Assembly (NCBI GenBank): GCA_001603115.1
Contig: LVBG01000025.1
Coordinates: 1-64,000, forward strand
Direction: 5' to 3'
From: Spirochaetales bacterium Spiro_05
GTDB lineage: Bacteria > Spirochaetota > Spirochaetia > Sphaerochaetales > Sphaerochaetaceae
DNA length: 64,000 bases
The notes beneath the pieces are model-generated. The model was not told the origin of the DNA. It saw only the letters and a list, made by a program, of their open reading frames with translations, and did no database searches. Numbering within the stretch: the stretch's first letter is position 1; every line of letters begins with the position of its first letter. Below, one piece after another: positions 9,547 to 19,242 of the stretch. Both the position numbers and the translations under genes were made by a program.

Positions 9547-10650
9547 ATGAGAAAGAGGGGTTTCATCATGATGCTTAGAGTTCGGACAGGTGCTTGCATA
9601 GCCATCCTGCTTTTTCTTTCAGTCGTTTCCCTTTCTGCTGAGACCACCCCCCTTCGGGTGGTGATACAACCAACCAGCGACAGGGTTCAGGCCATTCGGT
9701 ACCAAACAGGCATCTGGCCAGACAGGTTCTGGACAGAGGCGGATGTCCCCCTCACCCCCATTTCCCTCGAGGGATTTGACAGCTTTGCACAAGCATTGTT
9801 CGTGCAACAGACGGTAGACCTTGCCAATTGGGGCGAAACATATGCGTATCGGTACGACGCAAGCACACATACATGGGGAATATCCCTTGCCGTACATAAG
9901 CCTCTGCACATCCAAGTCAGGCCGGTCTCCAAGACCGTGAGAGCCTTTCGGTATCAGACTGGGCCAACGCCTTCCGGTTCATGGACTGAGGTGGATATGT
10001 CCCACTCTGTACTTGCACTCGACTCCTTTGACAGCACGCAAGACAGGCTGTTCATCCAGCAATCGGAAGACCTGCTCAGCTGGGGGGACACCTACACCTA
10101 CCAGCATGATTCCACCAAAGACGCATGGGGCCTTATGCATACCGAGAAGCACGAGAAGAAGGCTATCGAATCCCTGGACATGAAGCTCTACGGTCTCTAT
10201 CCGGTAAGCAAGAGTTCGACCTACTACTCATCAGTACTGGGGACGGGGCTGAAACTGAACATCGCCTTGGACCAGGATGACAAACTCATCGCTTATGGGG
10301 AAGTTGCCTACAGCAGGGGTCCATCAAAGTCCGATTGGACGGAAGCAATGCAAGCAGTCAATATTTCAGTCGGATTGGGGTACAGGTTTGGCCTTTCAGA
10401 AAAGCTGCAACTAGCACCTGAACTCGGCTATGGCGTAGTGCTCCATCTTCTCAAAGCAGATTTCGACGGGGATGGGACGGAAGCACTCGAAACCTTCCTT
10501 GACCAGCAGGTGCGCTTCTCGCTGAATCTCACCTATGCACTTACTGATACCTACACCCTTATAGTTGCCCCGCTGGGCGTCCTGTTCTTTGAGAAAGGAA
10601 CGATCGGTTCGCTCTTGGGCATCCAGACTGCACTTCGATACACCTTCTAG
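9547..10650 (+). CDS. Secreted/outer-membrane hypothetical protein with two internal repeats and C-terminal beta-barrel-like region
   Basis: Signal peptide (IAILLFLSVVSLSAE); two copies of '(A/T)(I/F)RYQTG......WTE.D.......LDSFDS....LF.QQ..DL..WG.TY.Y..D'; terminal strand ends ALRYTF. Confidence 0.6.
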   Translation: MRKRGFIMMLRVRTGACIAILLFLSVVSLSAETTPLRVVIQPTSDRVQAIRYQTGIWPDRFWTEADVPLTPISLEGFDSFAQALFVQQTVDLANWGETYAYRYDASTHTWGISLAVHKPLHIQVRPVSKTVRAFRYQTGPTPSGSWTEVDMSHSVLALDSFDSTQDRLFIQQSEDLLSWGDTYTYQHDSTKDAWGLMHTEKHEKKAIESLDMKLYGLYPVSKSSTYYSSVLGTGLKLNIALDQDDKLIAYGEVAYSRGPSKSDWTEAMQAVNISVGLGYRFGLSEKLQLAPELGYGVVLHLLKADFDGDGTEALETFLDQQVRFSLNLTYALTDTYTLIVAPLGVLFFEKGTIGSLLGIQTALRYTF

Positions 10651-10659
10651 GGGACCGCC

Positions 10660-13600
10660 ATGAAAAATACCAAAGCACTGCTTCTTCTTGCTCTTTTCGT
10701 ACTCATCGCAGCCTCACTCTTCTTCACTGGGTGCAGTGACATGATGGAAAAATTGGGAAACATCAGCCTTACCATTGTTCTGGATACCCCGAATATTGTG
10801 GTTGCATCGTACGTGTTGGAGGGAGAACATACCGATACCGCATCACGCATAGTCATGCGGGAAGTCATTCCACCAAGGCATTCGCTTTCGGCACTGAAGA
10901 AGGGAACATGGGACCTCACTGTTACCGCCTATGACGCAAACAGTGTCCAATTGGGGAGAGGCACCACACGTGTCAATCTCAAGGAAGGGCAGATACTCGA
11001 AACCACCCTCTTGGTAGTCTTCACCCAGGCCGTTCTCCCATCCAGTGGCTTCTCCTTCGAAGCTCCCTCACGCTTCGACAGTGCTGACGGTCAGCTCACC
11101 GGAACAACTCCAGCCATGGAGTACAAACTCTCTTCATCCGATGCCCCATACACTCCCTGCACCGAAGGCACTACCATCCTGGGAACCGGGACCTACTTGG
11201 TCAGATATGCTGCAGCACACGGCCTGCATGCCAGCGAGCCCATCTCTGTAACAGTGCCAGCCTTCCAACCGATCCAGCTGACGATCGGTAGCCCTAATCT
11301 GACGATGCCCAACAAGGTTTATGATGGCACAACAGCAGTAGAGGGCACTATTTCCGCTGGCTCTCTGATCGGCAACAGGGCCTCGGATGTGGTAAGCGTG
11401 AGTGCCCTGGCAACCTATGACACCAAAGCTGCAGGAACCGGAAAGCAGATTACGGTCACCTATAGCCTGGCGGGCCCTGATGCCCCCAACTATCTGGCGC
11501 CGGGGAACACAACAGTTTCTGCCAGCATCGCCAAGAAACAGCTCACCGTTTCAGGGACAACCGTCACCGCCATTAAAACATATGACGGGACGAATTCCGC
11601 TGCAGTAACCTCACAGGGGATTCTGACAGGTGTTGTTGCTGAAGATAGTGTCTCATCTCAGGCAACAGCAACCTATACCACCAAGGATGCAGGAACAGGC
11701 AAGCATATTTCCCTGTCGTACACCCTCGACGGAACAGACAAGGACAACTACCTCGCACCAGTCGGCTCGACTGCAACCGAAACGGGTGTGATCATGCACA
11801 AGCAACTCTCTGTTTCCAACCTGGCTCTTGCTGCCAGCAAGGTGTATGACGGTACAACCTCCGTAGCGACTCCCACCTTCTCTCTCGTTGGAAAGGTTCT
11901 GTCTGAGGATATTACAGTTGCTGCCACCGCAACCTACGCCAGAGCTGATGCAGAAAACAACAATCCAATAACAATCATCTACTCGCTCAGCGGAGCCGAC
12001 AAGGACAACTATCTCAAGCCCGCGGACGATGCTTCCACCACCGGCGAAATTGCCAAGAAGCAGCTCATCGTCACAGAAACCGACCTGACGACAAGCAAGG
12101 TCTACGACGGCACTACCACAGCCGCCATCTCCAGTGTGACATTCACCGGAAAGGTTGCAGACGAGGATGTGACTGTTTCCGCAGCAGCAACGTATGATGC
12201 TGTTGATGCCGCAGATGATAGGGAGATTACTGTCACCTACACCCTTGCCGGTTCTGATGCGGCCAACTACCTCAAGCCGGTACATACAAAGGTTGTGGGA
12301 ACCATCCAGAAGAAGCCGCTCACGGTGACCGGGACAACCGTCTCTCCCTCCAAGGTGTATGACGGGACGGCACCGGCAACCCTCACCTCAAAGGGAACCT
12401 TGTTTGGAGTCCTCCCCTCTGATACGGTGACCTTCACGGCAAGTGCCGCCTATGATTCAGCTGATGCAGGGGAAGGCAAAACAGTTACCACCAGCTATGT
12501 GCTGGATGGACCACATGGCCATAACTACTATGTACCGGAGAACACTTCGCTCATTGCAACCATCGCTAAGAGACAGCTCACCGTTTCAGGGACAACCGTC
12601 ACTTCCACCAAGGCATATGACGGGACGACCTCGGTTGAGGTGGGAGAAAACGGTACACTGTCAGACGTTGTTTCTGGGGATGTTGTAACCGTTTCTGCAA
12701 GGGCTGCCTACACCTCTGCTGAGGTGGGTGAAGACAGACCTATCACGGTCAGCTACTCGCTCGGTGGATCGCATGCCACCAACTACCTCAAGCCAGCTGA
12801 CGATACCACGCTTGTGGGAATAGTTACCAAGAAGCAGCTCATCGTCTCTGGAACCGACCTGGTGACAAGCAAGGTCTACGACGGCACTACCTCAGCTTCC
12901 ATTTCCAGCGTGAACTTCACCGGAAAGGTTGCAGACGAGGATGTAATGGTGGGAGCAACCGCAACCTATGGCTCACCTAATGCCGGAAACAGCAATCCCA
13001 TCACGGTCATCTACTCGCTCAGCGGAGCCGACAAGGACAACTACCTCAAGCCCACAGACGATGCTTCCACCACCGGCGAAATTGCCAAGAAGCAGCTCAT
13101 CGTCACAGAAACCGACCTGACGACAAGCAAGGTCTACGACGGCACTACCACAGCCGCCATCTCCAGTGTGACATTCACCGGAAAGGTTGCAGACGAGGAT
13201 GTATCGGTGGGTGCCACGGCAACCTACGCTTCCCCTGATGCCGGAAGCGGCACTGCCATCTTAACCACGTACTCCCTTAGAGGCTCCAAATCGGCCAACT
13301 ACCTCAAGCCGAACGATTCACTCGATGCGGGAACCATCCAAAAGATGCCGCTCACGGTGATATGGACAACCGTCTCTCCCTCCAAGGTGTATGACGGGAC
13401 GGCACAGGCAACCCTCACCTCAAAGGGACTCTTGGGTGGAGTCCTCCCCTCTGATACGGTGAGCTTCACTGCAAGTGCCGCCTATGATTCAGCTGATGCA
13501 GGGGAAGGCAAAACAGTTACCGCCAGCTATGTGCTGGATGGACCACATGGCCATAACTACTATGTACCGGAGAACACTTCGCTCATTGCAACCATCGCCA

Positions 13601-15474
13601 AGAGACAGCTCACCGTTTCAGGGACAACCGTCACTTCCACCAAGGCATATGACGGGACGACCTCTGCTAAGGTGAACATACACGGAAATCTGGCAGAATA
13701 TATTTCTGAAGATAATGTGTGGGTACAAGCCACAGCAACGTACGATGCAAAAGCTGTAGGAACAGGCAAACGGATTTCCCTTACGTACACCGTAAACGGG
13801 ACAGATAAGGACAACTACCTCGCACCTATTGGCTCGACTGCAACAGAAACAGGTGTGATCACACCAAAGCAACTGAAAGCTACAAACTATACATCTCCTC
13901 CTTATAAGGAATACGACGGCACAACAGCTTCAGCAGCTCCCACCTTCACGCTGCTTGATATGGTTTCATCCGACGATGTCAGGTTGACGGCGACAGCAAC
14001 GTTTGTGTCCCCTGATGTAAACCCCCGCCAAAGTATCTCCGTTGCCTACGCCCTTGAGGGAGCTGACAAAGACAACTACATCATACCCGAATTCATGCCT
14101 GCCATTGACCACGCCGAAATCATGGCGAAACCGCTGACAATAGGGCTTCCCTCCTTCCCAGCCGGCAAGACCTATGACGGCACAAGAGCGGTAACGGGTA
14201 CGGTCACGTTGGGATCACTCTCTGGTGTTGTCAGTGATGATGTTGTGACGGTAAGTGCTGTTGCAAGCTATGATTCTGCTGCAGTGGCAACGAATAATCA
14301 CATCACATTCATCTACACACTGAGTGGAACCGATGCAGGCAATTATAGAAAGCCAAACAACCATTGGCTTTTGGCACCGGTAACCAAAGCTGTTCTGACG
14401 GCAACCGTGGGCGACTACTCCAAAGTCTATGGAGAAGCAAACCCCACCTTTACTGTTTTTGTGACTGGCTTTGTGAATGGAGAAAGTACTTCCACTGCAA
14501 CTGGGTATGTTGCACCGACAGCATATTCCTCAGCAACCACGACAACCAATGCAGGGACCTCAATCATCTCCATAACAGGAGGCAGTGCCACCAACTACAG
14601 CTTCAATATAAACGATACGGGAACACTTACCATCGAAAAGCCCCTTGGTCCTTCCATGAGTGACACGTTGGTTGGCTACTACCCTGCTTCTCCTTCCAGT
14701 CCCTCGATAATCAACCTAACAGGCTTTTCCACCAACCTGACCAACCTAGAAGCCAGTGTCGCCATCGACGGCTCGTCCTTTGGCACCTATGCTGTTGTTG
14801 AGGTGGATAGCCGAAATCGGGCAATGATCTTGCCAAATGAGGGTGTTGCTGTAACCTCAGCTACCAAGGTTCGGGTACGGGTGAAAGAGACTTCCACACA
14901 GGCGGCAGGTCCTGCGAAGGAGTTTGGCCTCACCTCACAAGCCCTCTCCGTCGGTGACTACTATCAGGGCGGTGTAGTCGCATACTTCTTCGAGAGTTGG
15001 GAGCCCGGGTACCAAGCAGGACAGGTGCATGGCCTGATAGCCGCGAAGAGCGATATCTCGACTTCCAAAATCGCTTGGTCAAACAGCACAACCACGATAG
15101 TGGGCACAGAAGGCGGTATCGGAAGAGGCTTGGCTAATACGGATAAGATTGTCACTTCGCTCGGAGGATCGGCGGGCTCGTATGCAGCGGGTATGACCCG
15201 TGCCTACAGGGGCGGAGGCTATTCCGACTGGTTCCTGCCAACGAGAGATGAGCTGTGGAAACTGCGTATCAATTATAATCTTATCGGAAACTTCGCAACA
15301 CCAGCTGCTTCGTTCTACTGGAGTTCTACAGAGGAGTTGAGACCTTTTGGATCTGTGTACACAGGTGATACTGTAATTGGGTATGAATTTACACCAAATG
15401 CAAATAACGCAGTCTTGGCTGGTCATTTCTGGAAAACAGATACTCACCTTGTTCGTGCTGTACGCTACTTCTAG
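10660..15474 (+). CDS. Giant surface lipoprotein: YDG/MBG-type repeats plus C-terminal DUF1566-like (C-type-lectin-fold) domain
   Basis: Lipobox-like LFFTGCSD; about 12 repeats around 86 aa each centred on K(V/T/A/E)YDGT(T/N/A/R); YSKVYGEANPTFTV MBG block; C-terminus YSDWFLPTRDELWKL...FYWSSTEE...HLVRAVRYF. Confidence 0.85.
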   Translation: MKNTKALLLLALFVLIAASLFFTGCSDMMEKLGNISLTIVLDTPNIVVASYVLEGEHTDTASRIVMREVIPPRHSLSALKKGTWDLTVTAYDANSVQLGRGTTRVNLKEGQILETTLLVVFTQAVLPSSGFSFEAPSRFDSADGQLTGTTPAMEYKLSSSDAPYTPCTEGTTILGTGTYLVRYAAAHGLHASEPISVTVPAFQPIQLTIGSPNLTMPNKVYDGTTAVEGTISAGSLIGNRASDVVSVSALATYDTKAAGTGKQITVTYSLAGPDAPNYLAPGNTTVSASIAKKQLTVSGTTVTAIKTYDGTNSAAVTSQGILTGVVAEDSVSSQATATYTTKDAGTGKHISLSYTLDGTDKDNYLAPVGSTATETGVIMHKQLSVSNLALAASKVYDGTTSVATPTFSLVGKVLSEDITVAATATYARADAENNNPITIIYSLSGADKDNYLKPADDASTTGEIAKKQLIVTETDLTTSKVYDGTTTAAISSVTFTGKVADEDVTVSAAATYDAVDAADDREITVTYTLAGSDAANYLKPVHTKVVGTIQKKPLTVTGTTVSPSKVYDGTAPATLTSKGTLFGVLPSDTVTFTASAAYDSADAGEGKTVTTSYVLDGPHGHNYYVPENTSLIATIAKRQLTVSGTTVTSTKAYDGTTSVEVGENGTLSDVVSGDVVTVSARAAYTSAEVGEDRPITVSYSLGGSHATNYLKPADDTTLVGIVTKKQLIVSGTDLVTSKVYDGTTSASISSVNFTGKVADEDVMVGATATYGSPNAGNSNPITVIYSLSGADKDNYLKPTDDASTTGEIAKKQLIVTETDLTTSKVYDGTTTAAISSVTFTGKVADEDVSVGATATYASPDAGSGTAILTTYSLRGSKSANYLKPNDSLDAGTIQKMPLTVIWTTVSPSKVYDGTAQATLTSKGLLGGVLPSDTVSFTASAAYDSADAGEGKTVTASYVLDGPHGHNYYVPENTSLIATIAKRQLTVSGTTVTSTKAYDGTTSAKVNIHGNLAEYISEDNVWVQATATYDAKAVGTGKRISLTYTVNGTDKDNYLAPIGSTATETGVITPKQLKATNYTSPPYKEYDGTTASAAPTFTLLDMVSSDDVRLTATATFVSPDVNPRQSISVAYALEGADKDNYIIPEFMPAIDHAEIMAKPLTIGLPSFPAGKTYDGTRAVTGTVTLGSLSGVVSDDVVTVSAVASYDSAAVATNNHITFIYTLSGTDAGNYRKPNNHWLLAPVTKAVLTATVGDYSKVYGEANPTFTVFVTGFVNGESTSTATGYVAPTAYSSATTTTNAGTSIISITGGSATNYSFNINDTGTLTIEKPLGPSMSDTLVGYYPASPSSPSIINLTGFSTNLTNLEASVAIDGSSFGTYAVVEVDSRNRAMILPNEGVAVTSATKVRVRVKETSTQAAGPAKEFGLTSQALSVGDYYQGGVVAYFFESWEPGYQAGQVHGLIAAKSDISTSKIAWSNSTTTIVGTEGGIGRGLANTDKIVTSLGGSAGSYAAGMTRAYRGGGYSDWFLPTRDELWKLRINYNLIGNFATPAASFYWSSTEELRPFGSVYTGDTVIGYEFTPNANNAVLAGHFWKTDTHLVRAVRYF
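11975..13672 (+). repeat. Long near-identical direct repeat (offset 1032 bp) within the repeat lipoprotein
   Basis: About 11975-12640 recurs at about 13007-13672: e.g. ctcagcggagccgac ends at 12000 and 13032; gccaagaagcagctcatcgtcacagaaaccgacc at 12052 and 13084; acttccaccaaggcatatgacgggacgacctc at 12601 and 13633. Confidence 0.85.
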
Positions 15475-15486
15475 GTGTTCCCGTCT

Positions 15487-15517
15487 CCCTGCCTGGTTGA
15501 TGTCAGGCAGGGTTTCT
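15487..15517 (+). terminator. Rho-independent terminator after the repeat lipoprotein
   Basis: ccctgcctg-gttgatgt-caggcaggg followed by tttctgt; 9-bp perfect stem. Confidence 0.7.
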
Positions 15518-15942
15518 GTCTCCAATCCGGAGCAATAAGCAGTTTTCGTCGTTTCATTTTCTCCATACAATCATCTCATATGGAGAATATCCACTAAAAT
15601 TGACCCAACCTGAAACAGAAATATGGGTCTCTTTGCAGATTCATCGTGCCTGCTATTCTCCTAGACGCAACGCAAGGACTCCGTACCAAGGCCTTCAGCT
15701 TCAATAAAAATCCAAAAAAAGTGTAACCTATCACGTTTTTCCCTCTTATGCCATTTGTCACAGTAATTCGAAAAGGTTACAAATTTTCTTGTATACTAAT
15801 CTATTAGATAATAACCACTTACCAAATTTGTATCGTAAAATAGCTTTGACAGCTGACAAATGCATACTAGACATTGTACAAATTTGGCACTGACATATGT
15901 TATAAGTCCTTTCACCATAAAGAAAAAAATACAATTATATTG

Positions 15943-15971
15943 TTGACAACCCAATAGCGCTGTGTTTTACT
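15943..15971 (+). promoter_or_regulatory. Candidate sigma70-type promoter of the mreB cluster
   Basis: TTGACA - 17 nt - TTTACT upstream of the first mreB-like gene. Confidence 0.4.
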
Positions 15972-16093
15972 GAATCGGAATTTCAATCAGTATGCATTGG
16001 ATTTTTCCTTAAAAAAAAACATCCAAAGCATAGCAGCTTGAAATTGGAAGCAGTACTGCTTTTGCATTTCTGGAATTCTGGTGGAGGAAAGAC

Positions 16094-17119
16094 ATGAAGG
16101 AAAAAACGAATCTATCGGTGGGTGTCGACCTTGGTACCTCAAACCTTCTCATCTACGTCGAAGGTCAGGGGACCCTATTCAATGAACCTTCGATCATTGC
16201 AATTGACAAGGCAACGGGAACTGTCGTCTCTGTAGGACATGAAGCGGCAAAGCTGGTGGGGAAGACCCACAACAAAGTGGAAGTTGCCCGACCGCTGCAA
16301 GGGGGGGTGATCTCAGACATCCAGCTGATCAGGGAAATCCTTCTCTTCACCCTGGACAAGATCTTTCTCTCCAACCTCGATTCAATCAACAAGCTTCTGA
16401 TCTGCATCCCCTCCGAAATCACCAATACGGAGAAAGAAGCCATTGTTGAGCTTGGACACAGCCTGGGCATCCAGAACACGGAGATCGAAGAAGAAATCAA
16501 AGCAGGGGCGCTTGGCTCCGGGCTCGACATTTTTGCTCCCAAAGGACACATGGTCATCGACATCGGAGGCGGTACCACCGATTTCGGCATCCTCTCCCTT
16601 GGTGAGGTTGTCCTCTCAAAATCCATCAAGATTGCAGGCGACTATTTCGATCGCCAGATCATCGATTACGTCAAAACCACCCATAAACTGGAAATCGGCA
16701 ATCAGACTGCAGAACGAATCAAGATTGTGCTCGCATCCCTGACAGGAGCCTACCCCATGGATGAGGATTGCAACCCAGTTCATGCAGAAGCGATGGGTCG
16801 AGACCTGGTAACCGGATTGCCACGTCAGATTACCGTCACTCCTGAGGAAATCCGTGAAGTGCTCCTCAGAAGCTTTGACCCGATCAAATCCATCTTGCTC
16901 GCAACATTGGAAGAGACCCCTCCTGAATTGGCAGGTGATCTCGTTGATACTGGTATCCTTCTGACCGGCGGTTGCTCACAGATTCCTGGAATCAAGGAGT
17001 ACTTTGCTGAAATCGCGCAGATACCGGTCCATCTCTCTGAAGTCCCATTAACGTCGGTTATTGATGGATGCAAGAAAATGCTCAAGATGACGAGTCGATA
17101 TTTCTACAGCGAAGTATAG
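16094..17119 (+). CDS. MreB-like actin homolog, paralog 1
   Basis: GVDLGTSNLLIYVEG, MVIDIGGGTTDFGILSLG, GILLTGGCSQIPGI. Confidence 0.9.
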   Translation: MKEKTNLSVGVDLGTSNLLIYVEGQGTLFNEPSIIAIDKATGTVVSVGHEAAKLVGKTHNKVEVARPLQGGVISDIQLIREILLFTLDKIFLSNLDSINKLLICIPSEITNTEKEAIVELGHSLGIQNTEIEEEIKAGALGSGLDIFAPKGHMVIDIGGGTTDFGILSLGEVVLSKSIKIAGDYFDRQIIDYVKTTHKLEIGNQTAERIKIVLASLTGAYPMDEDCNPVHAEAMGRDLVTGLPRQITVTPEEIREVLLRSFDPIKSILLATLEETPPELAGDLVDTGILLTGGCSQIPGIKEYFAEIAQIPVHLSEVPLTSVIDGCKKMLKMTSRYFYSEV

Positions 17120-17132
17120 GAAGGGGTTGAGA

Positions 17133-18161
17133 ATGAGTGCAGCGATAGTACAGGATAGACTGGGATTGGGAATCGATCTCGGAACAGCGAATTTGTTGGT
17201 ATTCCTTGAGAAAAAAGGAATTATATTTGATGAGCCTTCGGTCATTGCCTTCGACAGGGAGTCTGGCAAGATAGTAGCGGCAGGGGAAGACGCCCACAAG
17301 ATGCTGGGAAAAGTTCACTCGAAAATTGCCGTGATCAAGCCACTGCGCAACGGAGTCATCTCCGACATGCGGGCTGCGAAAGCATTGCTGACCTATGTCC
17401 TCGGCAAGGTTGAGAACCTTACCGAAAAAGACATCTCCAAGACAACGTGCGTCATCTGCTGCCCCTCCGAAGTCACCAAAATCGAACGTGACGTCATGAT
17501 CGATCTTGCCACCAAGATGAGCATCACCGATGTCTTCATCGAAGAGGAGATCAAGTCGGGTGCACTAGGCTCGGGTGTGGATATCTTCAAATCCAAGGGT
17601 GTCATGGTCGTCGACATCGGTGGGGGGACCACGGACGTCGGGGTCATCTCATTCGGGGACATCGTGCTCTCACGCACCATCAGGAAAGCAGGAAGCTTCA
17701 TGGACGATGAGATCTCCAAGTATGTGAAGAAAACCCAGAGTGTCGAGATTGGGGAACTGACATCCGAAAAGATGAAAATCGAATTGGGAGACCTCCATGT
17801 TGAAGCGAAAAACATCGTGAACCGCTATGCAGGACGAGATATGGTGAAAGGAATACCCAAGTGGGTCATGCTCTCAACCAACGAGGTCCAATCAGTGCTC
17901 ATACCAGTCTTCGACGAGATCGTAAAGCTCATTACCGGTGTCCTGAAGGATACACCGCCGGAACTTTCCGCCGATATCTTCAAAAACGGCATCCTGCTTA
18001 CCGGAGGCTGCTCGATGATCCGAGGCATCGAAGAGTACATACAAAAGCGGATCCAAGTCCCCGTAAAAGTGGTCCACAACCCACTTACGTGTGTTGCAGA
18101 GGGTACGAAGTACTTATTGAAGAATCGCGGAGACTATTTGGTCAATCCGCTTCAACTGTAG
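17133..18161 (+). CDS. MreB-like actin homolog, paralog 2
   Basis: GIDLGTANLLVFLEKKG, MVVDIGGGTTDVGVISFG, GILLTGGCSMIRGI; ggaagggg upstream of ATG 17133. Confidence 0.9.
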   Translation: MSAAIVQDRLGLGIDLGTANLLVFLEKKGIIFDEPSVIAFDRESGKIVAAGEDAHKMLGKVHSKIAVIKPLRNGVISDMRAAKALLTYVLGKVENLTEKDISKTTCVICCPSEVTKIERDVMIDLATKMSITDVFIEEEIKSGALGSGVDIFKSKGVMVVDIGGGTTDVGVISFGDIVLSRTIRKAGSFMDDEISKYVKKTQSVEIGELTSEKMKIELGDLHVEAKNIVNRYAGRDMVKGIPKWVMLSTNEVQSVLIPVFDEIVKLITGVLKDTPPELSADIFKNGILLTGGCSMIRGIEEYIQKRIQVPVKVVHNPLTCVAEGTKYLLKNRGDYLVNPLQL

Positions 18162-18173
18162 GAGATTTGCATC

Positions 18174-19223
18174 ATGGCATTTACCATTCGAAAACAAGAG
18201 AAAGAGGAAAAAGGCACTGTTGGGAAGAACATCGGTATCGACCTCGGTACTGCGAATATCCTTGTCTACGTTGAAGGGGAAGGCATCATCACCAACGAAC
18301 CTTCGGTCATCGCCTTCGACTATGAAACCAACGAAGTGATTGCAACAGGGACCATGGCATCAAACATGATCGGCAAAGGCCACCATGGGATAAAGATTGT
18401 GAGCCCCTTGAACCAGGGTGTCATTTCCGACATCGAAGCAACCAAGAAGCTCATCGAGATTTCGCTGCACAAGGTAGAGAACATCAATATCGACATCAAG
18501 GAGTCCACCCTTCTGCTCTGCTGCCCTTCTGAGGTAACCCAGTTGGAACGGGATTCTTTCATGGATCTGGGCAATAAGCTTGGGGTCAAGGATGTATTCA
18601 TCGAACAGGAAGTGAAAGCCGGGGCCATTGGATCCGGACTGGATATCTTCAGCAGCAACGGCTCGATGATCATCGACATCGGCGGGGGATCCACCGACAT
18701 CGGGGTGCTCTCTCTGGGAGACATCGTGGTCTCCGAGTCCAACAGGATTGCAGGAAACTACTTTGACAATGAGATCATGAACTACCTGCAATACAAGCAT
18801 GGCCTCTTGATCGGGAAAAAGTCTGCAGAACGCATCAAAATGGAGATTGGGTCCCTGCGACAGAAAATCAAGAATCCAAGGGAGACCTGGGCGAGCGGAA
18901 GAGATGTGGTTACCGGACTTCCCAAGAAAATCACCATCACAGAAACTGAGATTCGCGATGTGCTGGCCAAGCCATTTGAATCAATTGCAACCATGGTCCT
19001 GAAGGTGCTGCAAAACACACCCCCTGAGCTCTCCTCAGACATCATTGTCAATGGGATCTATATCAGCGGCGGCGGGGCTATGATCGATGGGGTCGATGAG
19101 TTCCTCCATGAACGGGTCGGCATGGACTTCTACATCTCCAAACGCCCGCTCACCGCAGTTGTCGATGGAACAAAACTCTTATTGAAAAATCGAGGCAGCT
19201 ATTTTGTGAAGCCTACCGATTGA
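18174..19223 (+). CDS. MreB-like actin homolog, paralog 3
   Basis: GIDLGTANILVYVEGEG, MIIDIGGGSTDIGVLSLG, GIYISGGGAMIDGV. Confidence 0.9.
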   Translation: MAFTIRKQEKEEKGTVGKNIGIDLGTANILVYVEGEGIITNEPSVIAFDYETNEVIATGTMASNMIGKGHHGIKIVSPLNQGVISDIEATKKLIEISLHKVENINIDIKESTLLLCCPSEVTQLERDSFMDLGNKLGVKDVFIEQEVKAGAIGSGLDIFSSNGSMIIDIGGGSTDIGVLSLGDIVVSESNRIAGNYFDNEIMNYLQYKHGLLIGKKSAERIKMEIGSLRQKIKNPRETWASGRDVVTGLPKKITITETEIRDVLAKPFESIATMVLKVLQNTPPELSSDIIVNGIYISGGGAMIDGVDEFLHERVGMDFYISKRPLTAVVDGTKLLLKNRGSYFVKPTD

Positions 19224-19242
19224 CAGATTCCTTGCATCTGCA

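Noticed and set aside
11653-12285. Antisense ORF of 210 aa inside the repeat lipoprotein
   Set aside because: Shadow ORF of the GC-rich repeat array; no recognisable domain and the forward frame is clearly coding.
11300-14200. Regularly spaced repeats that could suggest a CRISPR or satellite array
   Set aside because: Period is about 258 bp, in frame and protein coding (KVYDGTT repeats); not a CRISPR.
14940-15474. Diversity-generating retroelement variable region
   Set aside because: Domain type is compatible, but no reverse transcriptase or template repeat was seen in the window; not called as a feature.
15475-16093. Possible structured ncRNA in the mreB leader
   Set aside because: AT-rich with inverted repeats but no recognisable ncRNA family; kept only as a regulatory-motif finding.
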